From assembly GCA_017547805.1 (NCBI GenBank), contig JAFYOR010000051.1, forward strand, positions 1-56,427: a stretch of DNA of 56,427 nt. The letters run 5' to 3'. Source of the DNA: Clostridia bacterium (GTDB lineage Bacteria > Bacillota > Clostridia > Christensenellales > Aristaeellaceae). Position numbers and translations under genes: made by a program. The notes beneath the pieces are model-generated. The model worked only from the letters and a program-made list of their open reading frames with translations. It had not been told where the DNA came from and ran no database searches. Below, piece by piece: positions 15,343-23,332 of the stretch; the stretch's first letter is position 1; each line of letters starts with the position of its first letter.

Positions 15343-17769
15343 ATGAAGAACAACCTGCCGCAATACCTGCGAATGCAGACGGATGCTGCGCCTTATGACC
15401 AGCAGGTTTTCTGCGTTGAGGATATTCGGCTGACGGTGATCACCCCGCGTCTGATCCGCATTGAGCAGGGGACGTTCACGGACGATGCGACGCTGACGGT
15501 GCTCTGCCGGCGCGTTGAAGAGTGCGCCTGCGCGGCGGAGGAAAGCGAAAACTGCCTGATCCTGCGCACGGATGCGCTTGAAATTGTTCTCAAGAAGGGG
15601 CTGCCGCTTGAAGAAGGATTGACCATCCGCCACCTTGGCGAGCCGGCATTCCTGTGGCATTACGGGCAGAAGCCGCTGCATAACCTTGGCGGAACGACGT
15701 CCACGCTTGACGAGGTGGACGGCGCGTGCGAAATCTCTGACGGTGTGTGTTCGCTGGACGGCTTTGCGCTGATCGATGACAGCGGAACGCCCGTCTTTGA
15801 CGGCAGCGGCTGGTTTGCGCCGAGGGCGGCTGGCACGGACGTGTATTTCTTTGGCTATGGCCATGCATACACGAAGGCTGTTCAGGATTATTGCACCCTG
15901 ACCGGACGCGTGCAGCGGCTGCCGGCGTTTGCGCTGGGCAACTGGTGGAGCCGGTATTTCGCCTACACGCAGGAGGGGTATCTTTCCCTGATGGACCGCT
16001 TTGCCAGGGAGGATGTGCCGCTTTCCGTGGGCATTGTGGATATGGACTGGCACCTGACTGCCGGCGAGGGCAGAACCTATCATGACGGCTGGACGGGCTA
16101 TACGTGGAATACGGAGCTGTTTGCGGATTACCGGGCGTTTATCGCCGCGCTGCATGAAAAAGGGATCAGGACAGCGCTGAACCTGCATCCGGCGCAGGGC
16201 GTCCGCGCGTACGAATGCCAGTATGAAGAGATGGCGAAGGCCATGGGCGTTGACCCGCAGACGAAGAAGACCGTTCCCTGCAACTGGCTCAGCCCCGAAT
16301 ACCTGAAGGCATACTTTGAAATCCTGCACTTCCCGTATGAGCAGGACGGCGTTGATTTCTGGTGGCTTGACTGGCAGCAGGGCAACGATTTCAAGATGCT
16401 CGTGGGAGAGGAAGCCGACGCGCACGGGCTGGAGGCGATTCACCCGCTTTGGATGCTCAACCACATGCATTATCTGGCGTCCCGGAGGGCGGGAAAGCGC
16501 GGCATGATCTTTTCGCGCTTTGCCGGCTACGGCAGCCAGCGTTATCCCATCGGCTTTTCCGGCGACACCTATGTGACGTGGGACAGCCTGAAATTTCAGC
16601 CGTATTTTACCGCGACGGCTTCAAACATCGGCTACGGCTGGTGGAGTCATGACATCGGCGGACATATGGGCGGCGTGCGCGATGACGAGCTGGCGGCGCG
16701 CTGGATCCAGTTCGGCGTATTTTCGCCGATCTTCCGCCTGCACAGCACCAACGGTTTGTTCAATACCCGCGAGCCGTGGAGCTATAATCCCAGAAGCGAG
16801 CGCGTGATAACGGATTTCATGCGCCTGCGTCATCAGCTTTTCCCGTATCTCAATACGATGAATGCGCGGGCGGAGCGCGAACAGATTCCGCTGATGCTGC
16901 CGATGTATCATATCCATCCGCAGGAGCAGGCGGCGTATCAGGTACCCAATCAGTACTGGTTCGGCACGGAGATGATCGCTGCACCCATTACGCAGCCGAT
17001 GGATGAAGGCGGAATGGCCTGCACGGATGTGTTCTTTCCGCAGGGCCTGTGGACGGATCTGTTTACCGGCGCGGTCTATCGCGGCGGGCGGGTGCTGTCC
17101 GTCTGCCGGGCGCTTGAACAGATGCCGGTCTTCCTCAAGGCGGGCGCCATCGTTCCGCTGCAGGCGCATGTGCCGGGCGAAAAGAGGCTTGGCAACGCGA
17201 AGATGATGGAGCTGTTTGTTGCACCGGGCGCGGACGGCAGCTTTACGCTCATCGAGGACGACGGTGAAACCCTTGATTACCGTCAGGGCATGCAGAGCGA
17301 AACGCGCTTTGCGCTTGCGTGGCAGCAGACGCAGGCGGAATTGACAATCGGCGCAGCGAAGGACAATGCGCATGTGCTGCCGCAGACGCGGCGCTGGGAT
17401 GTGCACTTCATCGGCTTTGCGGCAGCGTGCACGTTTACAATTGATGGAAAGGCTGCGCAGAGCGTCTATGACGAAGTGCGGCGGATGCATACGGTCAGCG
17501 TCGTTCTGGCGGCGGGAGAAGGCGCGCAGATCGAGGTGCGCAATGATCGTGGGCTGATTGACGAAGGAAGCGACGCTTACGAGCGCTGCGTAGACCTGAT
17601 TACCCGCGCGCAGCTGCCGATGATCGCCAAGAACCAGTTCAAGGAGAAGCTTGACTGGACGGTGGAGCGCATCCAAAATGGCCTGCCTGTGCGTAGGGCG
17701 CATTTCGGCACGGACTGCTCAAAAACGCTGGGATTGGCGCTGTATGAGCAGATGATGCGCCTGAAGTAA
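15343..17769 (+). CDS. GH31 family alpha-glucosidase
   Basis: A 808-residue glycoside hydrolase family 31 enzyme. The N-terminal beta-sandwich is followed by the barrel with the nucleophile in FWWLDWQQG (near residue 342) and the acid/base in FSGDTYVTWDSL (near 408). SHDIGGHMGG and FSPIFRLHS are further family signatures. GH31 enzymes release alpha-glucose, or alpha-xylose or sulfoquinovose in other branches. It lacks a signal peptide, so it acts on imported oligosaccharides or stored glucan. Start chosen at ATG 15343 because GGAGG is 7 bases upstream; the ATG at 15337 is too close to it. Beside the amylosucrase it suggests glucan turnover. Confidence 0.9.
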   Translation: MKNNLPQYLRMQTDAAPYDQQVFCVEDIRLTVITPRLIRIEQGTFTDDATLTVLCRRVEECACAAEESENCLILRTDALEIVLKKGLPLEEGLTIRHLGEPAFLWHYGQKPLHNLGGTTSTLDEVDGACEISDGVCSLDGFALIDDSGTPVFDGSGWFAPRAAGTDVYFFGYGHAYTKAVQDYCTLTGRVQRLPAFALGNWWSRYFAYTQEGYLSLMDRFAREDVPLSVGIVDMDWHLTAGEGRTYHDGWTGYTWNTELFADYRAFIAALHEKGIRTALNLHPAQGVRAYECQYEEMAKAMGVDPQTKKTVPCNWLSPEYLKAYFEILHFPYEQDGVDFWWLDWQQGNDFKMLVGEEADAHGLEAIHPLWMLNHMHYLASRRAGKRGMIFSRFAGYGSQRYPIGFSGDTYVTWDSLKFQPYFTATASNIGYGWWSHDIGGHMGGVRDDELAARWIQFGVFSPIFRLHSTNGLFNTREPWSYNPRSERVITDFMRLRHQLFPYLNTMNARAEREQIPLMLPMYHIHPQEQAAYQVPNQYWFGTEMIAAPITQPMDEGGMACTDVFFPQGLWTDLFTGAVYRGGRVLSVCRALEQMPVFLKAGAIVPLQAHVPGEKRLGNAKMMELFVAPGADGSFTLIEDDGETLDYRQGMQSETRFALAWQQTQAELTIGAAKDNAHVLPQTRRWDVHFIGFAAACTFTIDGKAAQSVYDEVRRMHTVSVVLAAGEGAQIEVRNDRGLIDEGSDAYERCVDLITRAQLPMIAKNQFKEKLDWTVERIQNGLPVRRAHFGTDCSKTLGLALYEQMMRLK

Positions 17770-17792
17770 CGGCGAGGGCGGAGGCGAAACAG

Positions 17793-19025
17793 ATGGAGAG
17801 AGAAAACCGTTTGATTTCCGATGCGATGCAGATTGTCCGGACATCGATTGCGCAGGTGCTGCCGGATGAGGCGGTTCGGCGTACGCTCAGCGGCGTGCAG
17901 TTTTCCCGGCCGGTGACGCTCATCGCGCTCGGCAAGGCTGCGTGGCGGATGGCGGATGCGGCGTACCGTACGCTGGGCAAGCAGCAGATCAGGCAGGGCG
18001 TTGTCATTACCAAGTATGGCCACTGCGAGGGCGAGATCGGCTGCCTTGAACTCTACGAGGCGGGGCATCCCGTTCCGGATGAAAACGGCGTGCGGGCGGC
18101 GCAGCGCGTGCTGGAGATGGTGCGCGGGCTTGGCGAAGGGGACGAGGTGGTGCTGCTCATTTCGGGCGGCGGTTCAGCGCTCTTTGAATCGCCTGCGCCT
18201 GACGTAACGCTTGAAGACATCGCCGACGCAACGCGCCAGCTGCTTGCCTGCGGCGCGGATATCACGCAGATCAATTGCATCAGAAAGCGGCTGTCCGCTG
18301 TCAAGGGTGGAAGGCTTGCGCTTGAAATTGCGCCGGCAAAGACGATGGCGATCGTTCTGTCGGATGTGCTGGGCGATCCGCTGGACGCGATCGCATCCGG
18401 TCCCGCATACCCGGATGAAACGACCTGTGAAAAAGCGATGGAGATTGTCAGGCAATACGGGCTTACGCTCAGCGATGCTGCCATGGCGGCGATGGGCAGG
18501 GAAACGCCCAAGATGCTCAGCGGCGTAAAAACGGTGATCGCGGGCAATGTGCAGGCGCTGTGCGCGGCGGCAGCGCGGGAAGCGCAGCGCCTTGGCTACA
18601 GCGCACAGATCGTGGAGGAAGGACTCTGCTGTGAGGCGCGCGACGCCGGCTTGATGCTGGCGGAAAGAATCCGGACGGAAAAAGGTCCGTGCGCGCTGAT
18701 CTGGGGCGGCGAAACGGTCGTTCATGTGCGCGGAACGGGCAAGGGCGGCAGGAATCAGGAGGCGGCGCTCGCCGCGGCGTTGGGCATTGCCGGCATGGAT
18801 GATGTGTGCGTGTTCGCGGTGGGCTCGGATGGAACGGACGGTCCGACCGACGCCGCCGGAGGCATTGTGACGGGCGCGTTTGCGCAGCGCGCAGGGATGG
18901 AAAGCATCAGGGCGCATCTTGAAAACAACGACGCCTATACGCTGCTCAGCGCGATGGATGCGCTGATCATGACCGGACCGACGGGAACGAATGTCAATGA
19001 TCTCTATGTAGCGCTCAAACGCTGA
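17793..19025 (+). CDS. Glycerate 2-kinase (MOFRL family)
   Basis: A 410-residue class II glycerate kinase, converting D-glycerate to 2-phosphoglycerate with ATP. The N-terminal domain has LIALGKAAWRMADAA, the motif GHPVPDENG near residue 91 and the nucleotide loop LLISGGGSALF near 118. The C-terminal MOFRL domain ends in GPTGTNVNDLYVAL. It follows the GH31 gene by 23 bases and has its own GGAGG. Its product, 2-phosphoglycerate, is the substrate of the permuted mutase 7 kb upstream. Confidence 0.9.
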   Translation: MERENRLISDAMQIVRTSIAQVLPDEAVRRTLSGVQFSRPVTLIALGKAAWRMADAAYRTLGKQQIRQGVVITKYGHCEGEIGCLELYEAGHPVPDENGVRAAQRVLEMVRGLGEGDEVVLLISGGGSALFESPAPDVTLEDIADATRQLLACGADITQINCIRKRLSAVKGGRLALEIAPAKTMAIVLSDVLGDPLDAIASGPAYPDETTCEKAMEIVRQYGLTLSDAAMAAMGRETPKMLSGVKTVIAGNVQALCAAAAREAQRLGYSAQIVEEGLCCEARDAGLMLAERIRTEKGPCALIWGGETVVHVRGTGKGGRNQEAALAAALGIAGMDDVCVFAVGSDGTDGPTDAAGGIVTGAFAQRAGMESIRAHLENNDAYTLLSAMDALIMTGPTGTNVNDLYVALKR

Positions 19026-19036
19026 AGCTGCTTCCC

Positions 19037-19098
19037 CCGCGCGAAGCGAAGAAGGGTCAAGGGGCAATGCCCCTTGGCGGGTTTGGGCGGCAGCCCAA
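19037..19098 (+). repeat. Intergenic two-hairpin repeat, copy A
   Basis: Begins CCGCGCGAAGCGAAGAAGGG. Stem I is CAAGGGG-caat-GCCCCTTG; after GCGGG comes stem II TTGGGC-GGCA-GCCCAA. The same architecture recurs at 23193, 29731, 45779 and 46932, and inverted at 46831, with different stem bases that still pair. Confidence 0.75.
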
Positions 19099-19117
19099 CG
19101 TATCTCCCAAAAAGAGC

Positions 19118-19158
19118 AGCATCCCGGTTTTATGAAAACAAACCGGGATGCTGTTTTT
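19118..19158. terminator. Terminator after the glycerate kinase gene
   Basis: AGCATCCCGGTTT (19118-19130) pairs with AAACCGGGATGCT (19140-19152) and is followed by GTTTTTG. A second small hairpin, GGGCGGAT-ATC-ATCCGCCC at 19172-19190, serves the converging esterase gene. Confidence 0.85.
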
Positions 19159-19204
19159 GTATGGTGTGTAGGGGCGGATATCATCCGCCCGGTTCTTGAA
19201 TTGA

Positions 19205-19981
19205 TTACGCCTTCCCCATCGCAAAGGGGATGAACTTGGCGATCTCCTCGTCCCAGAAGGCCCAGGAGTGCGTGGTTTCGGGCTTGTCAAAACGGGTGAC
19301 ATTCCAGCCGGCTTTCTCGGCGGCGGGTACGAATTTCTGATGCTGGTGATAGAGGAAATCCTTCGTGCCGCAGGAGACATACAGGCGCGGCTTGCTCTTG
19401 GCCTTGGCATTCTTTTTGAGCAGGTGAAGCAGGTCGTCGCTGGTTCCGGCGATGCTGTCGTGGGAACCGAAGATGCGGTCCATCTGCAGCAGGCTCTGCT
19501 CGCTGCGGTGGGACATGTCGGCGATGTCCGTCACGCCCGAGAAGCTCGCGGCGGCGCCGAAACGCTCGGGATAGGTCAGCGCCAGCTTCATCGCGCCGTA
19601 GCCGCCCATGGACAATCCGGCGACAAATGTGTCTTCCGGCTTGTCGGAGAGACGGAAGAACGTATGCATCACGCGGGGCAGTTCATCGGATACATAGTCC
19701 CAGTAGCGCTCGCCCTGTACCTCATTGCAGTAGAAGGAGTGGTTGACGGCGGGCATGATGACGGCGAGGTTGTGCTGCGCGGCATAACGCTCGACGCTGG
19801 TGCGGCGCATCCAGATAGAATGGTCGTCGCTGTAGCCGTGCAGAAGATAGAGCACCTTGGGCAGCGTGCCGACTTTGCTGGCGTCAACACCAATTCCCTG
19901 ATCGGCCTCCGGGAGGATGACATTGACGGTGGAACAGACATTGAGCGTCTTAGAATAGAACTGAACCTGAAGAAAAGCCAT
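19205..19981 (-). CDS. Alpha/beta-hydrolase esterase (EstA/esterase D-like)
   Basis: A 258-residue cytoplasmic esterase of the alpha/beta-hydrolase fold. The nucleophile elbow GLSMGGYGAM is near residue 125, the oxyanion-region motif LLHGYSDDHSIW near 49, and the catalytic His lies in ETTHSW near 235. It belongs to the family that includes tributyrin esterase and S-formylglutathione hydrolase-like enzymes, which remove acyl groups from sugars and short esters. A longer in-frame start exists, but ATG at 19981 has AGGAGG 8 bases upstream and begins exactly where family members begin. It is a monocistronic gene converging on the glycerate kinase operon. Confidence 0.86.
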   Translation of the reverse strand: MAFLQVQFYSKTLNVCSTVNVILPEADQGIGVDASKVGTLPKVLYLLHGYSDDHSIWMRRTSVERYAAQHNLAVIMPAVNHSFYCNEVQGERYWDYVSDELPRVMHTFFRLSDKPEDTFVAGLSMGGYGAMKLALTYPERFGAAASFSGVTDIADMSHRSEQSLLQMDRIFGSHDSIAGTSDDLLHLLKKNAKAKSKPRLYVSCGTKDFLYHQHQKFVPAAEKAGWNVTRFDKPETTHSWAFWDEEIAKFIPFAMGKA

Positions 19982-20029
19982 GGCAGATGCCTCCTGTTGA
20001 CCGGATGCTGTATCCGGGATTTCACCTTT

Positions 20030-20058
20030 ATGATACGGCGGTTCAAAAAAACTGTCAA
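20030..20058 (-). promoter_or_regulatory. Promoter of the esterase gene
   Basis: Minus strand: TTGACA (20058-20053), 17-base spacer, TATCAT (20035-20030), a good sigma-A promoter about 50 bases before the start. Confidence 0.6.
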
Positions 20059-20121
20059 GCGGCGTTTTGTTTGCGGACCCAAAACGGCAGGGAAAGGATA
20101 AGGATTTTTTTACATACGTCA

Positions 20122-20151
20122 TTGCCAGAAGGATTCGGGATATGCTATAAT
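20122..20151 (+). promoter_or_regulatory. Promoter of the mannonate dehydratase gene
   Basis: TTGCCA, an 18-base spacer and a perfect TATAAT lie 68 bases upstream of the start codon. Confidence 0.6.
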
Positions 20152-20218
20152 CAATCTATCCAAAACTGTCTGCTTCTTCATGGAGGGATGGTACAAACAA
20201 GAATTGGAGGAATGTTCT

Positions 20219-21307
20219 ATGCCTATGCAGATGGGTTTCCGTTGGTATGGCGAAGGCAACGATAAGATCAAGCTTTCCGATATCAAGCAGATCCCCGGCG
20301 TGACCAGCATCGTTTGGGCGCTTCACAGCAAGATGCCCGGCGAAATCTGGACCGTCGAAGAGATTGCCGAGGTGCAGAAGCAGCTTGAGCCCTACGGCTT
20401 CAACATGGACGTTGTCGAGTCCGTGAACGTGCATGACGACATCAAGATCGGTCTGCCGACCCGCGACAAGTACATCGAAAACTACAAGCAGTGCATCCGC
20501 AACCTCTCCAAGTTCGGCGTCAAGGTCATTTGCTACAACTTCATGCCGATCTTTGACTGGACCCGCTCTGACCTGTTCCATCCGGTCGGTGACGGTTCCA
20601 CCGCGCTGTTCTACGAGAAGGGCATGATTCAGGATGACTACAACGCGATGGCGAAGTACATCCTTGACTTCACCGAGAAGTACAACATGACCTTCCCGGG
20701 CTGGGAGCCGGAGCGCATGGCGAAGCTGGACGAGCTGTTCAAGGCGTACGCCGGCGTGGATCACGAGAAGCTCTGGGCGAACCTGAAGTACTTCCTTGAA
20801 GCGATTATGCCCACCTGCGAGGAGTGCGGCATCAAGATGGCGATCCATATGGACGATCCGCCGTGGGATATCTTCGGTCTCCCGCGCCTGCTGATCAATG
20901 CCGAGAACATCGAGCGTTTCCTGAAGATGGTCGATCATCCGTGCAACTGCCTGACCCTGTGCTCCGGCAGCCTCAACGCGGATCCGAACAACAACGTCGC
21001 CGAAATCGTGCGCAAGCACTGCGACCGCATCGCCTTTGCGCATATCCGCAACGTCAAGCACTTTGACAACGGCGACTTCTCTGAGGCCAGCCACCGCGAC
21101 TGCGACGGCGATACCGGCATTCTGGAGATTCTCAAGGCGTACCACGAGTGCGGCTACGAAGGCTACATCCGTCCGGATCATGGCCGTCACCTCTGGGACG
21201 AGGGTCCGGGCAACGTCCGTCCGGGCTACGGCCTGTACGACCGTGCGCTGGGCATCATGTACATGCTGGGCGTGTGGGATATGCTCGAAAAGCTCGCGGG
21301 CAAGTAA
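20219..21307 (+). CDS. uxuA: Mannonate dehydratase
   Basis: A 362-residue D-mannonate dehydratase, turning D-mannonate into 2-keto-3-deoxygluconate in hexuronate breakdown. It has a TIM-barrel of the xylose-isomerase superfamily type. Visible family motifs are GVKVICYNFMPIFDWTRSDL near residue 100, MAIHMDDPPWDIFGLPR near 205, LCSGSLNADPNNN near 245 and the C-terminal YIRPDHGRHLW, whose His and Asp residues bind the metal. The start is ATG 20219, with GGAGGAA 7 bases upstream; an earlier ATG adds 13 unrelated residues. Codon use is strongly biased (AAG, GAC, CGC, CTG), suggesting high expression. No other uronate genes are in the window. Confidence 0.93.
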   Translation: MPMQMGFRWYGEGNDKIKLSDIKQIPGVTSIVWALHSKMPGEIWTVEEIAEVQKQLEPYGFNMDVVESVNVHDDIKIGLPTRDKYIENYKQCIRNLSKFGVKVICYNFMPIFDWTRSDLFHPVGDGSTALFYEKGMIQDDYNAMAKYILDFTEKYNMTFPGWEPERMAKLDELFKAYAGVDHEKLWANLKYFLEAIMPTCEECGIKMAIHMDDPPWDIFGLPRLLINAENIERFLKMVDHPCNCLTLCSGSLNADPNNNVAEIVRKHCDRIAFAHIRNVKHFDNGDFSEASHRDCDGDTGILEILKAYHECGYEGYIRPDHGRHLWDEGPGNVRPGYGLYDRALGIMYMLGVWDMLEKLAGK

Positions 21308-21321
21308 TTCATATCTGATTC

Positions 21322-21349
21322 AGCCGCCGGATTTCCGGCGGCTGTTTTT
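21322..21349 (+). terminator. Terminator after uxuA
   Basis: AGCCGCCGG pairs with CCGGCGGCT and is followed by GTTTTTG. Confidence 0.88.
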
Positions 21350-21424
21350 GTCGCATGGGACGCAACCGGCAGCCTCTTTAGTATGGTATGCTGGTATCAT
21401 CCCAAAGGAAAGGAACGAAATCGC

Positions 21425-22573
21425 GTGGAAAAGAGAACGGTTGTGTTCCCTGCGACATTCAGCCCGGCGACGAAGGCGCATCTGGCGATCATGAAGGCTG
21501 CCATGCAGGCAGTCGGCGCCCAGAAAGGAATCTTCCTGCCGGAACCGCTTGCGGCGGCCCGGAGAATGGCGAAGGCAGAAGAACGCAATGATATCATGAA
21601 TGATCGGCTGCGTGTAGACCTGCTCTGTGCGCTGTGCGACGGGGATGAACGTCTGTCGGTCGACCGAACTGCATTTGAAGGAACGGACAAGGGCATCTCG
21701 CCCCGCCTATGGGGCGTGCTGAAGTGGAAGCATCCGGATGAACATCTTTTCGTCATCCGCAATCAGCGCTGGCCGTATCTGCTTTCCAAGCTGCCGGAGC
21801 GCAATGCGGTCGTTGAACGCTTCTCGTTTGCGATCCTGCAGCAGCCGGACGAGGATGCGGCGAAGGCATTTGACCGTAGTGAGTGGCTGGATAAGCATAG
21901 GGATGCGTTCATCGTTTTTGACCTGCCACAGGGACTTGAGGAGATGCTGCCGTCCGATGTGCGGCGCGGTCTGCGTGCCGGAGAGGAACGATACCGCGAG
22001 GCTGTCGGCGAGACGGGCTGGCAGATGCTCAATTGCTTTGGTTATACCGGCTATAACCGTGTGGGCTTGTTCCGCGGAGAATACCGCTTCCTGAGCAATT
22101 TCTATCCGGCGAAGGTCGAGCTTGATGGAATTGTGTATGATAATTCCGAGGCGGCATATCAGGCGCAAAAGTGCGTCACCCGCGAGGAGCGCGAATGGTT
22201 CAGGTCGTTGGAGCCGCTGGATGCGAAGAACCTCGGCGCGTGGGTTTACCTGCGGGAAGACTGGAACGAAGTGAGGTTTGATGCGATGGCTGCCGTCCTG
22301 CGCGCGAAGTTCACGCAGAATCCCGAACTGGCAGCGCTGCTCGTGGGCACGGGTGATAAGGTGCTTGTTGAAGGCAATACGTGGAATGACCGTTTGTGGG
22401 GCGAGAATATCTATACCGGCGAGGGAGAAAACCATTTGGGACGTCTGCTCATGGCGCTGCGCAAAGAGCTGCGCGATGCGGGTGTGCAGCCCGTCAGTCC
22501 CCTCTCCGGCCAGGAGCCGGCGCTGAACGGACAGCCTGGATGGGAGCGCCTTTTGCCGGCGGAAAATGATTGA
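21425..22573 (+). CDS. Nucleotidyltransferase (NadD-like) fused to a NADAR domain
   Basis: A 382-residue two-domain protein. Residues 4-205 look like a nicotinate/nicotinamide-nucleotide adenylyltransferase: PATFSPATKAH at 9-19 corresponds to the GxFxPxHxGH nucleotide motif, and LPSDVRRGLR at 175-184 to the SxTxxR motif. Residues 216-350 form a NADAR (YbiA-like) domain: FRGEYRFLSNFYPAKVELDG, the SEAAYQAQK motif with Glu242, NTWNDRLWGEN at 318-328 and GENHLGRLLMALR. NADAR proteins act on ADP-ribose N-glycosides, including ADP-ribosylated guanine, and related phosphoribosyl compounds. The fusion points to NAD or ADP-ribose metabolism or repair. GTG start at 21425 with an AAAGG site. Confidence 0.82.
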   Translation: MEKRTVVFPATFSPATKAHLAIMKAAMQAVGAQKGIFLPEPLAAARRMAKAEERNDIMNDRLRVDLLCALCDGDERLSVDRTAFEGTDKGISPRLWGVLKWKHPDEHLFVIRNQRWPYLLSKLPERNAVVERFSFAILQQPDEDAAKAFDRSEWLDKHRDAFIVFDLPQGLEEMLPSDVRRGLRAGEERYREAVGETGWQMLNCFGYTGYNRVGLFRGEYRFLSNFYPAKVELDGIVYDNSEAAYQAQKCVTREEREWFRSLEPLDAKNLGAWVYLREDWNEVRFDAMAAVLRAKFTQNPELAALLVGTGDKVLVEGNTWNDRLWGENIYTGEGENHLGRLLMALRKELRDAGVQPVSPLSGQEPALNGQPGWERLLPAEND

Positions 22574-22598
22574 CGCACAAGCGGCGGCAGGCTACAAT
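22570..22598 (+). promoter_or_regulatory. Promoter of the nitroreductase gene
   Basis: TTGACG, a 17-base spacer and TACAAT; the -35 overlaps the stop codon of the NADAR fusion gene. Confidence 0.65.
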
Positions 22599-22631
22599 AA
22601 GAGCATGCAAAAAGAACCGTGAGGTGAACGC

Positions 22632-23165
22632 ATGAACTTTATGGACATCGCAAGGACGCGCCAGTCCTGCCGCAGCTATGACGAAACAAAGCCGGTTGAA
22701 AAGGAGAAGCTTGATGCGGTGCTGGAGGCGGCGCGGCTCGCGCCGTCGGCCTGCAATGGGCAGCCGTTTCATCTGACCGTGCTGACGGGAGAGAAGGCGA
22801 CGGAAGCCGCGCGGCTGACGGTCGGTCCGGCAGGCATGAATAAATTCGCCGTGCAGGCGCCGGTGATGATCGTCATGTCTGAGGAGGAGTATGTCAAGAG
22901 CGCGGGACTGGGCGCGAAGATCAAGAATAACGATTATCGCTCGATGGATATCGGCATCGCCTGCGCCTATCTGACGGCGGAAGCGACGGCACAGGGACTG
23001 TCTACCTGCATCCTTGGCTGGTTTGACGATGCGAAGGTGCGCGCGCTGTGCGGCATTGAACGTCCTGTCCGGCTGATGATCACGCTGGGATACGCCAAGG
23101 CGGGCGACGCGCTGCGCAATAAGAAGCGCAAAGCGATGGAAGAACTCGTGACCTTCGTGGAGTAA
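22632..23165 (+). CDS. Nitroreductase family FMN oxidoreductase
   Basis: A 177-residue flavoprotein of the nitroreductase superfamily. The N-terminal motif ARTRQSCRSYDETKPV begins with the FMN-binding Arg-x-Ser pattern, PSACNGQPFHLTVL near residue 40 is the second FMN contact, and ATAQGLSTCILGWFDDAKVR near 120 is the conserved helix of the family. NAD(P)H-dependent reduction of quinones, nitro compounds or other electron acceptors is expected; the physiological substrate is unknown. It has its own promoter and GAGGTG ribosome binding site, so it is probably expressed alone. Confidence 0.87.
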   Translation: MNFMDIARTRQSCRSYDETKPVEKEKLDAVLEAARLAPSACNGQPFHLTVLTGEKATEAARLTVGPAGMNKFAVQAPVMIVMSEEEYVKSAGLGAKIKNNDYRSMDIGIACAYLTAEATAQGLSTCILGWFDDAKVRALCGIERPVRLMITLGYAKAGDALRNKKRKAMEELVTFVE

Positions 23166-23192
23166 ATGCCATTCCACCCAAACGGCGTAAAT

Positions 23193-23260
23193 CCGCGCGA
23201 AGCGATGAAGGGAGTCCGAGGGAGAATCCCTGCGCAGGGTTGTAGGGGCGGCAGTCCCTG
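23193..23260 (+). repeat. Intergenic two-hairpin repeat, copy B
   Basis: Begins CCGCGCGAAGCGATGAAGGG. Stem I is GAGGGA-ga-ATCCCTG, stem II AGGGGC-GGCA-GTCCCT. Same orientation as copies A, C, D and E. Confidence 0.75.
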
Positions 23261-23275
23261 ACGCTTCCATAACGA

Positions 23276-23314
23276 AAAGCCTGCGAGAGCACGTATGTGC
23301 TTTCGCAGGCTTTA
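23276..23314. terminator. Bidirectional terminator between converging genes
   Basis: AAGCCTGCGA pairs with TCGCAGGCTT, with an inner GCAC/GTGC stem and T-runs on both sides. It serves the nitroreductase gene and the converging ROK kinase gene. Confidence 0.85.
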
Positions 23315-23332
23315 TGCATATATGCAGGGGTT

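Noticed and set aside
13735-16470. A 911-codon minus-strand frame opposite the amylosucrase and GH31 genes.
   Set aside because: Its composition is that of an antisense shadow, and both plus-strand genes have catalytic motifs and ribosome binding sites.
19205-20122. A 305-residue version of the esterase beginning at 20122.
   Set aside because: The extra N terminus crosses the promoter at 20030-20058 and has no family counterpart; ATG 19981 has AGGAGG.
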